Source: an uncultured bacterium
GTDB taxonomy: Bacteria; Elusimicrobiota; Elusimicrobia; Elusimicrobiales; Elusimicrobiaceae
Reading direction: 5' to 3'
NCBI GenBank assembly: GCA_949291365.1
Contig: CASEVJ010000007.1
Span: 1 to 64,000 of the forward strand
Length of the DNA: 64,000 nucleotides
The translations under genes and the position numbers were made by a program. Below the pieces are notes generated by a model, which was not told where the DNA came from, made no database searches, and worked only from the letters and a program-made list of their open reading frames with translations. Below, piece by piece: positions 32,494 to 40,884 of the stretch (position 1 is the first letter of the stretch; each line of letters begins with the position of its first letter).

Positions 32494-33183
32494 ATGAAGA
32501 ATTTTTTAAAACCGATGATAGCCGTATTGCTCATTCCCACCGCGTTTTTCGGCGCGGCGGAAGTGCTGGCTTCTTTTTGGAATATACTAAAAAATTTCCA
32601 AACGGCTGTAGAACTGCTGGCGGGAGCGGCTTTGTATGCGGTTATCCATTTTTGCGGTTACCACTTTGACCGTATGTATGTGTTTGGACATGAAACGACG
32701 CACGCCGTGGCGGGTATGCTCTTTGGTTTTCGGGTGCATTCCATGCAAGTAGGCAAAGACAGCGGCTACGTCAAAATGAATGACACCAATGCCGCCGTGG
32801 TGCTGGCACCCTATATTGTGCCTTTTTATGCGGTGCTGACGGGGCTTTTGTATGCGACGGCGGGTATTATCACGGACGTGACGGCGTATCGGCCGCTGTT
32901 TGTTTTTGGAGTAGGTTTTTTTATGGCGTTTCATTTGGTGCAAACCTGCAAAACGCTTTGGGAAACGGAGCAGCCGGACTTAAAGCTGGCCGGGGGGAGT
33001 GTTTTTTCCGTGGTGATTATTATTTTAGCCAATGCCGTAGTGCTGGCGCTGGTGCTTAAATGCCTGTTCCCAAACGAGGTGCTTTTGGGGCAAATGCTGC
33101 GCGCAACGGCAGTTTCTACCTATAATGCGTGGAAAATTGTGATAAACTATATAGTAGAGCAAATAATATCCGCGCGCGCGTAG
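32494..33183 (+). CDS. M50-like membrane metalloprotease homologue
   Basis: A 229 aa integral membrane protein with five or six hydrophobic segments. The FGHETTHAVAGMLFGFRV stretch has an HExxH site (His 66, Glu 67, His 70) inside a membrane segment, as in M50/site-2 proteases, and GYVKMND follows like the GYV motif of that group. The second-half Asp-bearing motif (NxxPxxxLDG) of S2P is not seen, so activity is uncertain. AGGT precedes the ATG. It lies 6 nt before the AsmA-like gene, probably one operon. Confidence 0.7.
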   Translation: MKNFLKPMIAVLLIPTAFFGAAEVLASFWNILKNFQTAVELLAGAALYAVIHFCGYHFDRMYVFGHETTHAVAGMLFGFRVHSMQVGKDSGYVKMNDTNAAVVLAPYIVPFYAVLTGLLYATAGIITDVTAYRPLFVFGVGFFMAFHLVQTCKTLWETEQPDLKLAGGSVFSVVIIILANAVVLALVLKCLFPNEVLLGQMLRATAVSTYNAWKIVINYIVEQIISARA

Positions 33184-33189
33184 GAACAG

Positions 33190-35508
33190 ATGAGCAAGAA
33201 AACAAAACAGCAAAAACAGCAAAAACAGCCCTCCCCGGACAAAAAACGTCCCCTGGTATTGCGTTTGGCTGCGGGGAGCGTGGCGCTTTTTTTTAAAACA
33301 TTGCTTTTTACGGTAATGCTCGTGCTGCTGTTGGGCGGCGGGCTGTGGGTGTGCGCGCTGAAAATGTTTAATGCACAGCAAATCAGCGAAGCGCTGACAC
33401 ACCGGCTGCAGCAGTTGTTTGACCGTCCGGTAGTTATTTCTTCTTTTGATTTAAAGTTTATTAATACGGTGGAGCTGAAAGGGTTGGCCGTGCTGGACAG
33501 TGAGGTGCACCCCGGAGAGCCGTTTTTGTCGGCGGAAGCCGTTTTAATCCGCTATCAGCTGCTGCCGCTGCTGGAGCAGAAACTGGTGATTGACGAAATC
33601 ACGCTGCAGCGGCCCCGCATTAATATTGTGCGCGGGGAGAATGGACAGTATAATACGCCGCCTATTAATGCCTCTTCGCAGGGCACATATGTGAGCGAAG
33701 TGACCGGGGAAAGCGTCCAGGTGAACATTGAGGACTGGCGTATCCGTGACGGGGTGCTTAGCTACCGGGATTTGGGGCGCGGGGTCAGCCATGCGGTATA
33801 TGGGCTGAATATGCATTTCCAGCGTTTACGCTTTAATGAGCTCTCCCGCTTTAGTTTGGAAACCGTGCTGCGCAACCGCTGGGGGGACAATATTTCCGAT
33901 TTGGAAATACATGGCACAGGACAGGTGAATTTTGCCAATTTTGACTGGAACCAGTTTGCCCTGCGCAATTTCCAAACGCAGGTGGCTTTGTTCCGCAAGC
34001 CGGTGGCGCTGACGGTGGATATGGATAATTTGGTGGTGCCTCTTTTCTCTGTGCAGATAGATGCACCGGCCTTTGACAATCAGGACTTGTCGGTATTTAA
34101 AAAGGACTTGCCGGTGTTTTCCGTCCCGCAGGCACAGGTTACCGTGCGCGGTATGCTGGACGCGGGATATACGCACCTAGCGGTGGAAGAGGCGGCCTTA
34201 AAAACCGATAATATGGCTGGCTCCGCTTCTGGTACGCTGGATTTTGGCTCGGATCCGTTTGCGGCAGATATGCATTTTCAGACCGATTGGCTGGATTTGG
34301 CGGTGCTGACTAAACGCTGGCCGGCACTGTCCCGTTTTAAATTGACAGGAAAAGGGAAATTGACGGCCGATGTTAAATGTGCTAACGGAAAATATGCCCT
34401 GACCTTGGCCGAAGTCGGTGCCAAAGGGGTCAGCGGTTCTTTCTGGGGGTTTGAAACCGCCGGCGTGAGCGGCACGCTGACAGCTAAAAACGGTTTTACG
34501 GATTTGTACGCCCAAACAACTGACGGCCAGGTAACTGTTGCGCAAAGTGTATTTGAAAAGCTGAAAATGACCGGCACCTACCGCAAAGGCAATGTGTATG
34601 CGTATATTTCTTCGGCGTTGTTGGACAGCGTGCCTTTGAAGCTGCGTTTGTCTATTAACAACATTAAAAGCAGTAAGCGAAAAATTGATACGTCTATTTA
34701 CCTGCAACATTTTGAACCGATGAAATTTATCGGTACGGTGCAGGATTTTGCGGAAGTGATTTCCGCCATTTCCAAAAAACAGGGCAAGTCCAACGTGCAG
34801 ACAGGGGAACTGGCCTGGATGCGCAACTTCCGCGACCGGCTGCCCAAGTTTATGCCCAATTTCTCCGGCACGCTGTATGCGGATACTTTTTCCAGCACGG
34901 TACTCTCCGGCAACCGCTTCAATGCGGAATTTGCTTTTACGGGGCTTTTGCCCGGTGCGGCCCAGCTGAATGGCACATTGGACATGAAACTGGAGGAAGG
35001 GGTCATCCACCAGATGGAAAAACTGGCCGAAGAACAGCAGGCCTTAAACGTTACTTTTACGCCGTTTATTATGATGCACCGCATGGAGCGCAGCGGAAGC
35101 TTTAAAGTGGGGGAAGTACTTAAAGATGTGGCCTTTGACGAAATGGCCGTATCGGTGGATTTTAAAGATGGAACAATGATTATCAACAATGCGTTTACGC
35201 AGGGGCCGGTCATTTCGGCGGCCGTGTCCGGCTGGACGGATTGGGTAAGGGAAACCTTTGAGCTGGTGATATGGACCATGTTTACGCCCGGTTCCAAGGG
35301 TGGGCTGTTGGCGGAGAATTTGACGGACGAGTCGGGCAATCCGGCCCTGGCGTTTAAAGTATCTTCGTCTATGCTTAAACCGCGCCTGGAAATGCTGCGC
35401 GCCAAAAAAACCGGTGAGCAAATAGAAGCTGCCCGCCGCCGCGGCCTGCGTACGGATTTTACGAAAAGCCGCGAATTTTTGAAAGGAGACTTCAATGCCA
35501 AGAAATAG
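33190..35508 (+). CDS. AsmA-like outer-membrane biogenesis protein
   Basis: A 772 aa protein with a Lys/Gln-rich cytoplasmic start, one membrane segment (about 30-58) and a long beta-rich periplasmic part. The N-terminal stretch after the membrane segment (ALTHRLQQLFDRPVVISSFDLKFINTVELKGLAV) is the AsmA-type chorein-like start, and the C-terminal part (about 640-730) has the AsmA_2-like GSFKVGEVLKDVAFDEMAVSVDFKDGTMIIN. Such proteins are thought to move phospholipid to the outer membrane. pyrE starts inside its end. Confidence 0.75.
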   Translation: MSKKTKQQKQQKQPSPDKKRPLVLRLAAGSVALFFKTLLFTVMLVLLLGGGLWVCALKMFNAQQISEALTHRLQQLFDRPVVISSFDLKFINTVELKGLAVLDSEVHPGEPFLSAEAVLIRYQLLPLLEQKLVIDEITLQRPRINIVRGENGQYNTPPINASSQGTYVSEVTGESVQVNIEDWRIRDGVLSYRDLGRGVSHAVYGLNMHFQRLRFNELSRFSLETVLRNRWGDNISDLEIHGTGQVNFANFDWNQFALRNFQTQVALFRKPVALTVDMDNLVVPLFSVQIDAPAFDNQDLSVFKKDLPVFSVPQAQVTVRGMLDAGYTHLAVEEAALKTDNMAGSASGTLDFGSDPFAADMHFQTDWLDLAVLTKRWPALSRFKLTGKGKLTADVKCANGKYALTLAEVGAKGVSGSFWGFETAGVSGTLTAKNGFTDLYAQTTDGQVTVAQSVFEKLKMTGTYRKGNVYAYISSALLDSVPLKLRLSINNIKSSKRKIDTSIYLQHFEPMKFIGTVQDFAEVISAISKKQGKSNVQTGELAWMRNFRDRLPKFMPNFSGTLYADTFSSTVLSGNRFNAEFAFTGLLPGAAQLNGTLDMKLEEGVIHQMEKLAEEQQALNVTFTPFIMMHRMERSGSFKVGEVLKDVAFDEMAVSVDFKDGTMIINNAFTQGPVISAAVSGWTDWVRETFELVIWTMFTPGSKGGLLAENLTDESGNPALAFKVSSSMLKPRLEMLRAKKTGEQIEAARRRGLRTDFTKSREFLKGDFNAKK

Positions 35509-36088
35509 TTTAGACCTGTTGTCACTTTTGCAGGAACACGGGGCCGTGGTGGAAGGCCATTTTGTCATGCCCTCGGGGTTTCACAGCCAGACGTATATCC
35601 AGACTTCGCTGTTGTTGCAGCATCCGAATTTGGCTCAGAAAATTGCCCAGGCCATGTCGGATAAATTTCCGGCTAAGGCCGATGTGGTCATGGCACTCAC
35701 CCCGTCCAACTCCGTGCTGGCCCAGGAAGTGGCGCGCGTGCGTGGGGCGCGTGCTATTTTTGCTTCTAAAGATGATAAGGGCAATATGATTTTAAAGCAT
35801 AATTTTGTCATCAAACCCGGCGAGACGGTATTGTTGGTAGACGATGTGACCGTCAGCGGGCGCAAAGTGTTGCGAGCGGAAACGCTGGTAAAAGAAGCCG
35901 GCGCCAAAGTGCTGGGCATTGCGGTGATGGTAGACCGGTCTATGGGGATTTTGCCGCTGACCATTCCGCTGCGCGCCTTGCTCTCTTATCCGATACAAAC
36001 CTTCGCCGCCAAAGACTGTCCGCTGTGCGCCTCCGGCGTACCAGTGCAGGAAGTGGACGATTTGAATAAGGACGCTGACCATGATTGA
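35495..36088 (+). CDS. pyrE: orotate phosphoribosyltransferase
   Basis: PyrE, 197 aa, makes OMP from orotate and PRPP in pyrimidine synthesis. The start FVMPSGFHSQTYIQTSLLLQHP carries the orotate-side SGxHS motif, and VLLVDDVTVSGRKVLRAETLVKEAGA (about 108-133) is the PRPP loop. AAGGAG lies at 35482-35487. It overlaps the AsmA-like gene by 14 nt and the following methyltransferase gene by 8 nt. No other pyr gene is nearby. Confidence 0.93.
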   Translation: MPRNSLDLLSLLQEHGAVVEGHFVMPSGFHSQTYIQTSLLLQHPNLAQKIAQAMSDKFPAKADVVMALTPSNSVLAQEVARVRGARAIFASKDDKGNMILKHNFVIKPGETVLLVDDVTVSGRKVLRAETLVKEAGAKVLGIAVMVDRSMGILPLTIPLRALLSYPIQTFAAKDCPLCASGVPVQEVDDLNKDADHD

Positions 36089-37253
36089 AATTAAACTAAA
36101 ACCCAAAGAGCAGCGCCGCATTTCGGCGGGACACTATTGGATTTTTTCCAATGAAATAGACGGGCTGGATACGTCTGTAGAGCCGGGCTCTTTGGTCTGC
36201 GTCAAAGACAGCGATGGAAATACGGTCGGGACAGGATTTTTTAACCCGCACAGCTTAATTGCGGTGCGCTTGGTGCAGAAAGGCCCGCAAGAGCTGCCGG
36301 AAGATTTTATCTTTCAAAACTTAGACGCCGCTTATGACTGGCGCAAAGAAATCGGCGTACGCAAATACGGGCGTATGTGCTATGGAGAGTCAGACAATAT
36401 GCCCGGCCTGGTGGTAGACCGCTACGGCGATGTGCTGGTGGCTGAAATTCTGACGGCGGGTATGGAAAAACAAAAAGACGCCATTACGGCGGCGCTTAAA
36501 AAGATTTTTAAACCCAAAGGTATTTTGTACCGCGCCGACAGCGCTTTCCGCGCCCTGGAAGGGCTGGGAAATACGCCGCAGACGGTAGGCGACGTGCCCG
36601 AAACGGTGCAAATAGAAGAAAACGGCGTCAAATATGAAGTGCCTCTTTTGGTAGGGCAAAAAACCGGCTTCTATTATGACCAGCGGGAAAACCGTGCTTT
36701 CTTAAAGCCCTATTTCAAAGACAAACTGGTGTTGGATTTGTACAGCTACATCGGTTCTTTTGGTATTTTGGCGGCGCTTTCCGGCGCGGCGCAGGTGTGG
36801 GGGTGTGATTCTTCCGCCGCGGCGGTGGAATTTGCCAATAAAAATGCCGAACTGAACGGTGTTAAGGAGTTGGCGGTGTACCACCGCGACGACGCAGAAC
36901 GTATTTTGTCTGCCATGAAGAAAAAAGAATTGCCCGACCAGCCGGATTTTATCCTGTTGGATCCGCCTGCCTTTGCCAAAAGCCGCAAAAATTTGCCCAA
37001 GGCCGTTGGCTTGTATGTGAAATTGGTCAAAATGGCGCTGGAAGGATTGGAAACGGGAGGATATTTGGCGTTTTCCACCTGTTCCCACCATATTTCGCGG
37101 GAATTGTTTGTTGATATTATCCGCCAAGGCGTGAGCAAGGCGGGCAAACGGGCCGTGCTGGTGGAGCTGCGCGGCCAGGCCCAAGACCACCCGGTTCTGC
37201 TGGGCATGCCGGAAACGGACTACTTGCACTTTGCATTACTGCAGGTGCGTTAA
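36081..37253 (+). CDS. class I SAM-dependent rRNA methyltransferase, RlmI type
   Basis: A 390 aa m5C-type rRNA methyltransferase. An N-terminal PUA domain (about 1-80, KLKPKEQRRISAGHYWIFSNEI) precedes an RlmI-like central part with FYYDQRENRAFL. The Rossmann domain has the SAM loop LDLYSYIGSFGILAALSGA (about 218) and the catalytic LLDPPAFAKSRKN (about 293), then FSTCSHHISRELF. The E. coli homologue RlmI acts on 23S C1962, but orthology is not certain. Confidence 0.88.
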   Translation: MIEIKLKPKEQRRISAGHYWIFSNEIDGLDTSVEPGSLVCVKDSDGNTVGTGFFNPHSLIAVRLVQKGPQELPEDFIFQNLDAAYDWRKEIGVRKYGRMCYGESDNMPGLVVDRYGDVLVAEILTAGMEKQKDAITAALKKIFKPKGILYRADSAFRALEGLGNTPQTVGDVPETVQIEENGVKYEVPLLVGQKTGFYYDQRENRAFLKPYFKDKLVLDLYSYIGSFGILAALSGAAQVWGCDSSAAAVEFANKNAELNGVKELAVYHRDDAERILSAMKKKELPDQPDFILLDPPAFAKSRKNLPKAVGLYVKLVKMALEGLETGGYLAFSTCSHHISRELFVDIIRQGVSKAGKRAVLVELRGQAQDHPVLLGMPETDYLHFALLQVR

Positions 37254-37275
37254 CATTTCAGATATTGGGAGATTA

Positions 37276-37287
37276 ATGAAAAAATGA
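37276..37287 (+). other. three-codon mini-ORF before the secreted-protein gene
   Basis: ATG AAA AAA TGA, placed with the Shine-Dalgarno GGGAGA at 37267-37272 at normal distance. Its TGA overlaps the ATG of the next gene (37284) as ATGA. Ribosomes would read MKK, stop and could restart at 37284. Confidence 0.45.
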
Positions 37288-38024
37288 AGAAGAAACTAGC
37301 AGTATTAGGAATGTGCCTTATTTTGGCTTCGGCTTTATTCGGACAGTCGCCTTCCCAAGAGCGTATGGCCCAGTATCAGCAGCTGCAGGAACAAAGAGAG
37401 CAGTTGCTTTCTTGGTCTTTGCATCATCCTTTTTCTACCTATTTTGAAAAAGAAAAAAAGGCCGAAGAAGCCCAGCAGCTGCGCCAGAAAATGTATCAGG
37501 AATTTCGCGATATAGAAATCTGGAACCTGCGCAAAAGCCAGCAAAATATTAAAATGGTTAATGGCATTTTAGGTGGGGATTTGCCTTTTGTCCCCGGTAA
37601 TGCCTTGCCGGCTGATAACCTTAATAAATTGGCAGAACAGCAGCCAAGGTTATTTAAAGAAATCCTGTTGGCCTATCCGGAAAATATGGCGCGGGTGGAA
37701 ACGGGTGTGTTGTTGGATTTATTGGCACAAGACGAAACCTTTACCAAATATTTCCACGACTATTTGACCTATTTGCAAAATTTCCGGCGTTATCCGAACT
37801 GTGTGGAAAATATGCGCGCTTATTTTAAAAAACAAATAGAATATGCGCAAAGCAAAGACTGGAAAGAAGGCATTATGTCTTTTCTGGCATCGGGCTGTCA
37901 GGAATATGCCCAGGCCCAACAGAGCAAATTATTGACTCAGAAAGCAATTGAGCGCTTTTTGCAGGAGGCCCGCATCAATCCGCACATTGTATATGAGGAT
38001 TTGCGTTTTAGTATTGAGCCCTAA
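37284..38024 (+). CDS. secreted protein of unknown function
   Basis: A 246 aa protein that I do not recognise. It has a signal peptide (LAVLGMCLILASALFG, cut near residue 20), then a Gln/Glu-rich, probably helical region (about 22-85, PSQERMAQYQQLQEQREQLL), and a helical C-terminal half with many aromatic residues. Two cysteines occur in the mature part (NCVEN, GCQEY). The Shine-Dalgarno serves the mini-ORF better than this ATG. It stands alone before tRNA-Phe. Confidence 0.75.
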   Translation: MKKKLAVLGMCLILASALFGQSPSQERMAQYQQLQEQREQLLSWSLHHPFSTYFEKEKKAEEAQQLRQKMYQEFRDIEIWNLRKSQQNIKMVNGILGGDLPFVPGNALPADNLNKLAEQQPRLFKEILLAYPENMARVETGVLLDLLAQDETFTKYFHDYLTYLQNFRRYPNCVENMRAYFKKQIEYAQSKDWKEGIMSFLASGCQEYAQAQQSKLLTQKAIERFLQEARINPHIVYEDLRFSIEP

Positions 38025-38029
38025 AGCGT

Positions 38030-38063
38030 ACATTTTTCAAAACAGGTATATTTTTGTATAATA
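38030..38063 (+). promoter_or_regulatory. promoter of tRNA-Phe
   Basis: TATAAT at about 38057-38062 preceded by TTTTTG. A TTTTCA at about 38033-38038 can serve as -35. The tRNA begins about 11 bases after the -10 box. Confidence 0.55.
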
Positions 38064-38073
38064 TATCTGTAAT

Positions 38074-38145
38074 GCCGAGGTAGCTCAGTGGTAGAGCACT
38101 GGTCTGAAAAACCAGGTGTCGACAGTTCGATCCTGTCCCTCGGCA
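38074..38145 (+). tRNA. tRNA-Phe (GAA)
   Basis: A 72-base cloverleaf. The acceptor strands are GCCGAGG at 38074-38080 and CCTCGGC at 38138-38144 with discriminator A. The D-arm is GCTCAGTGGTAGAGC. The anticodon stem-loop CTGGT-CTGAAAA-ACCAG reads GAA. The T-arm is CAGTTCGATCCTG-like (ACAGTTCGATCCTGT). CCA is not encoded. Confidence 0.93.
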
Positions 38146-38249
38146 TTTCGCTTTGTCTTTTTGTGGCTATTGGCAGAAAGTCAGAAAGAAGAACAGAAAA
38201 AACCCTGATTATTCATACAAAATGAGTTTGCTACTAATTTAAAGTATAG

Positions 38250-38278
38250 CCGCCCTTATAAAAGGGCGGTTATTTTTT
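38250..38278 (+). terminator. terminator for tRNA-Phe, overlapping the end of the minus-strand gene
   Basis: CCGCCCTT at 38250-38257 pairs with AAGGGCGG at 38262-38269, loop ATAA, followed on the plus strand by TTATTTTTTG. The left arm contains the stop codon (38256-38258) of the convergent sulfoxide reductase gene. Confidence 0.75.
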
Positions 38279-38699
38279 GCAAAAAGGCGGCGTCCGTTTC
38301 ATCAAAACGGTTCAAAACGGGGGCATCTATATCCAGCACGGCCCATACCCGTCCATTTTCCGTAAGCGGAATGACTATTTCGCTTTTAGAGTCCGGGTCG
38401 CAGGCAATATGCCCGGCAAAGGCGTGTACGTCTGGCACGATGAGGGTGCGCCCTTCCCGCACCGCGGTGCCGCATACACCGCGCCCGACGGGTATTTCCG
38501 TGCAGGCGGGTTTGCCCTGAAAAGGGCCCAGCCGCAGCGTTTCCCCTTCCAGAAAATAAAAGCCCACCCAATTAATCTCCGGCAGCCCCCGGTAAAGAAG
38601 CGCTGAGAGGTTGGCCATATTGGAAATACGTCCAAATTGCTTTTGCAGCAGGGCATGGGCCTGCTGCAATAAAAGGGTATATGTGTGCATTTTATCCAT
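38256..38699 (-). CDS. free methionine-(R)-sulfoxide reductase (GAF domain)
   Basis: A 147 aa single GAF-domain protein of the fRMsr family, which reduces free methionine-R-sulfoxide in the cytosol. It has INWVGFYFLEGETLRLGPFQGKPAC and VPDVHAFAGHIACDPDSKSEIVIPL. The three family cysteines are at 66, 76 and 100; their spacing (10 and 24) equals that of the E. coli enzyme (84, 94, 118). The ATG stands six bases after an extended -10 box without a Shine-Dalgarno; another Met at residue 4 is less likely. Confidence 0.92.
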   Translation of the reverse strand: MDKMHTYTLLLQQAHALLQKQFGRISNMANLSALLYRGLPEINWVGFYFLEGETLRLGPFQGKPACTEIPVGRGVCGTAVREGRTLIVPDVHAFAGHIACDPDSKSEIVIPLTENGRVWAVLDIDAPVLNRFDETDAAFLQKITALL

Positions 38700-38714
38700 G
38701 TCCGTATTGTAACA
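38697..38714 (-). promoter_or_regulatory. extended -10 promoter giving a predicted leaderless start (fRMsr)
   Basis: Read on the minus strand: TG (38714-38713), T, TACAAT (38711-38706), the six bases ACGGAC, then ATG (A at 38699). No Shine-Dalgarno and no -35 consensus. Confidence 0.6.
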
Positions 38715-38732
38715 AATTAGCGTGGAAAATTA

Positions 38733-38762
38733 TTGCGTATGGGACAAAAAAAGACATATACT
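38733..38762 (+). promoter_or_regulatory. promoter of the 2-oxoacid:ferredoxin oxidoreductase operon
   Basis: TTGCGT at 38733-38738, an 18-base spacer and TATACT at 38757-38762. AAGGAGGG follows about 25 bases later ahead of the ferredoxin-subunit ATG. It is divergent from the fRMsr promoter, with about 20 bases between the elements. Confidence 0.55.
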
Positions 38763-38797
38763 TTAAAAGAGTGATATGTGAGAAAGAAGGAGGGCTC

Positions 38798-39001
38798 ATG
38801 CCTAGAATAGAAGTGGACGCCAACCGTTGCAAAGCTTGCTATCTGTGCGTCAATGCCTGCCCGAAAAAATGCCTGGGCAAGTCTAAAACTATCAGCAAAA
38901 AAGGATATTTCCCCGCCGAAATGTTCCACCCGGAGAATTGTATCGGCTGTACGATGTGCTATATGGTGTGCCCGGATGTGGCTATCACCGTAATCAAATA
39001 A
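38798..39001 (+). CDS. 2-oxoacid:ferredoxin oxidoreductase, ferredoxin-like delta subunit
   Basis: A 67 aa protein with two [4Fe-4S] motifs: CKACYLCVNACPKKC (about residue 11) and CIGCTMCYMVCPDVA (about 48). It carries electrons from the TPP site to free ferredoxin. GGAGGG upstream fixes the ATG at 38798; the frame runs open to 38681. First gene of a four-gene operon with spacings of 15, -1 and -1 bases. Confidence 0.93.
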   Translation: MPRIEVDANRCKACYLCVNACPKKCLGKSKTISKKGYFPAEMFHPENCIGCTMCYMVCPDVAITVIK

Positions 39002-39016
39002 ATTTTAGAGGATTCC

Positions 39017-40141
39017 ATGGCAGAAAAAACGTTACGCAAAGGCAATGAGGCCCTGGCTGAAGGCGCTATCCGCGCCGGCTGCCGCTTCTTTGCCGGTTAT
39101 CCCATTACCCCGCAAAACGAAGTGCCCGAATATATGGCGGCCAATATGGCTGATGCGGGCGGCGCTTTTGTACAGGCCGAAAGTGAAGTGGCGGCTATTA
39201 ATATGGTGTATGGCTCTGCGGCCACCGGCACGCGGGCGATGACCTCGTCCTCTTCTCCCGGGGTGAGCTTAAAGCAGGAAGGTATTTCTTATTTGGCCAG
39301 CGCGGACTTGCCGTGCCTGATTGTCAATATGATGCGCGGCGGGCCGGGCTTGGGCAATATTGCCGGGGCGCAGGGGGATTATTTCCAGGCCACCCGCGGC
39401 GGCGGCAACGGGGATTACCATATTTTTGTCTTGGCTCCCAACTCCGTGGAAGAGCTGGGCAATTTCCCCAAAATGGCTTATGAAATGTCTGAAAAATACC
39501 GCATTCCGGCCATGATTTTGGCGGACGGTATTCTGGGACAGATGATGGAGAGCATGTCTTTTAATTTTGACCCCATTGACCCCAAAACACTGGGCAAATT
39601 TGACTGGGCGTTGGATATCCATAAAAACGGCGCTCCCAAGAACAATGTGTTCTCGTACAAAGGGGACAATTTGTCGGCCGACGTATGGAGCCGCGCCAAA
39701 CGCTACGGCCAGGCCGAGCGCGAAGAAGTGCGCTTTGAAGAGCGCAATACCGAAGATTGCGACGTGCTGTTGGTGGCCTACGGGCTTTCTTCCCGCGCGT
39801 GCTTAGAAGCGTTGACCAAGGCGCAGGAAAAAGGGCTTAAAGTGGGCCTGCTGCGTCCGATTACCTTGTGGCCTTTCCCGTCCAAACGCATTAATGAGCT
39901 GGCTGGCCAAGTAAAAGCGGTGCTCACCGTAGAGCAGAGCTTGGGCCAGCTGGTGCAGGACGTGCGCTTGGCGGTCAACGGCAAAGCGCCTGTTTACCTC
40001 AATGCCTATCCCGCCGGAGATACCCCGAGCGGAGAGAGCATTTTAACTGCCGCCGCCTCTGCCTTAAAAGGAGAAGGTGAAGGGCTGTTTGATTTGCAAA
40101 AATACAGTGAAGGTTTTGATTATAAAGGGGGTAGAAAATAA
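39017..40141 (+). CDS. vorB: 2-oxoacid:ferredoxin oxidoreductase alpha subunit (VorB type)
   Basis: A 374 aa alpha subunit of the KorA/VorB group, usually annotated as 3-methyl-2-oxobutanoate dehydrogenase subunit VorB. It has FAGYPITPQNEVPEYMA (about 25), SSPGVSLKQEGISYLASADLPCLIVNMMRGGPGLGN and the C-terminal VEQSLGQLVQDVRLAV. The complex turns a branched 2-oxoacid or 2-oxoglutarate plus CoA into acyl-CoA, CO2 and reduced ferredoxin. The preferred substrate cannot be told from sequence. Its stop overlaps the beta gene by one base. Confidence 0.92.
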   Translation: MAEKTLRKGNEALAEGAIRAGCRFFAGYPITPQNEVPEYMAANMADAGGAFVQAESEVAAINMVYGSAATGTRAMTSSSSPGVSLKQEGISYLASADLPCLIVNMMRGGPGLGNIAGAQGDYFQATRGGGNGDYHIFVLAPNSVEELGNFPKMAYEMSEKYRIPAMILADGILGQMMESMSFNFDPIDPKTLGKFDWALDIHKNGAPKNNVFSYKGDNLSADVWSRAKRYGQAEREEVRFEERNTEDCDVLLVAYGLSSRACLEALTKAQEKGLKVGLLRPITLWPFPSKRINELAGQVKAVLTVEQSLGQLVQDVRLAVNGKAPVYLNAYPAGDTPSGESILTAAASALKGEGEGLFDLQKYSEGFDYKGGRK

Positions 40142-40884
40142 TGACCATTATTGCACAAAAACCCCACAGTTTAACCGATGTGCCCATGCACTATTGCCCG
40201 GGCTGCGGCCACGGCATTGTGCACCGCTTAATGGGTGAAGCTATTGATGAGCTTAACATCGGAGATAGAGTAATTGGCGTGGCCCCGGTGGGCTGCGCGG
40301 TGTTTGCAGACAGCTATTTTGTCTGCGATATGATACAGGGCGCCCACGGCCGCGGCCCGGCTATTGCCACCGGTATTAAGCGCTCCAAGCCCGAGGCAAT
40401 TGTGTTCTCTTACCAAGGGGACGGCGATTTGGCTTCTATCGGTATGGCGGAAATCGTGCACGCCGCCGCCCGCAGCGAACATATCACAGTTATTTTTATT
40501 AACAACGCCATTTACGGCATGACCGGCGGACAAATGGCCCCGACCACGTTGGTGGGCCAAGTGGCCACCACCGCCCCCAAAGGGCGCGACCCACTTTTGC
40601 AGGGCTGGCCGATTAACATTTGCGAAATGTTAAGCGCACTTAAAGGCGCCAAGTATTTAGAGCGTGTGGCGGTGGACAGCCCGCAGCACGTAATGGCCGC
40701 CAAGAAAGCGATTAAGAAGGCGTTTGAGAACCAGGTCAAAGGCCTAGGATTTTCTTTGGTGGAAGTTTTGAGCCAGTGCCCGACCAACTGGGGCGTAGAC
40801 CCGCTTAAATCGCTGGAGTTTGTGCGTACCAAGATGATGATCCAGTATCCGCTGGGCGTGTTTAAAGACGAGGGGGCCGAATAA
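40141..40884 (+). CDS. 2-oxoacid:ferredoxin oxidoreductase beta subunit (TPP-binding)
   Basis: A 247 aa beta subunit. MHYCPGCGHGIVHRLMGEA (about 17) is the conserved start, and the TPP motif GDGDLASIGMAEIVHAAARSEHITVIFINNAIYGMTGGQ begins near residue 97. It holds the thiamine diphosphate that decarboxylates the 2-oxoacid. The Cys in CPGCG and later CPTNWG are typical. It is joined to its neighbours by one-base overlaps (TAATG), so it is co-translated with them. Confidence 0.94.
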   Translation: MTIIAQKPHSLTDVPMHYCPGCGHGIVHRLMGEAIDELNIGDRVIGVAPVGCAVFADSYFVCDMIQGAHGRGPAIATGIKRSKPEAIVFSYQGDGDLASIGMAEIVHAAARSEHITVIFINNAIYGMTGGQMAPTTLVGQVATTAPKGRDPLLQGWPINICEMLSALKGAKYLERVAVDSPQHVMAAKKAIKKAFENQVKGLGFSLVEVLSQCPTNWGVDPLKSLEFVRTKMMIQYPLGVFKDEGAE

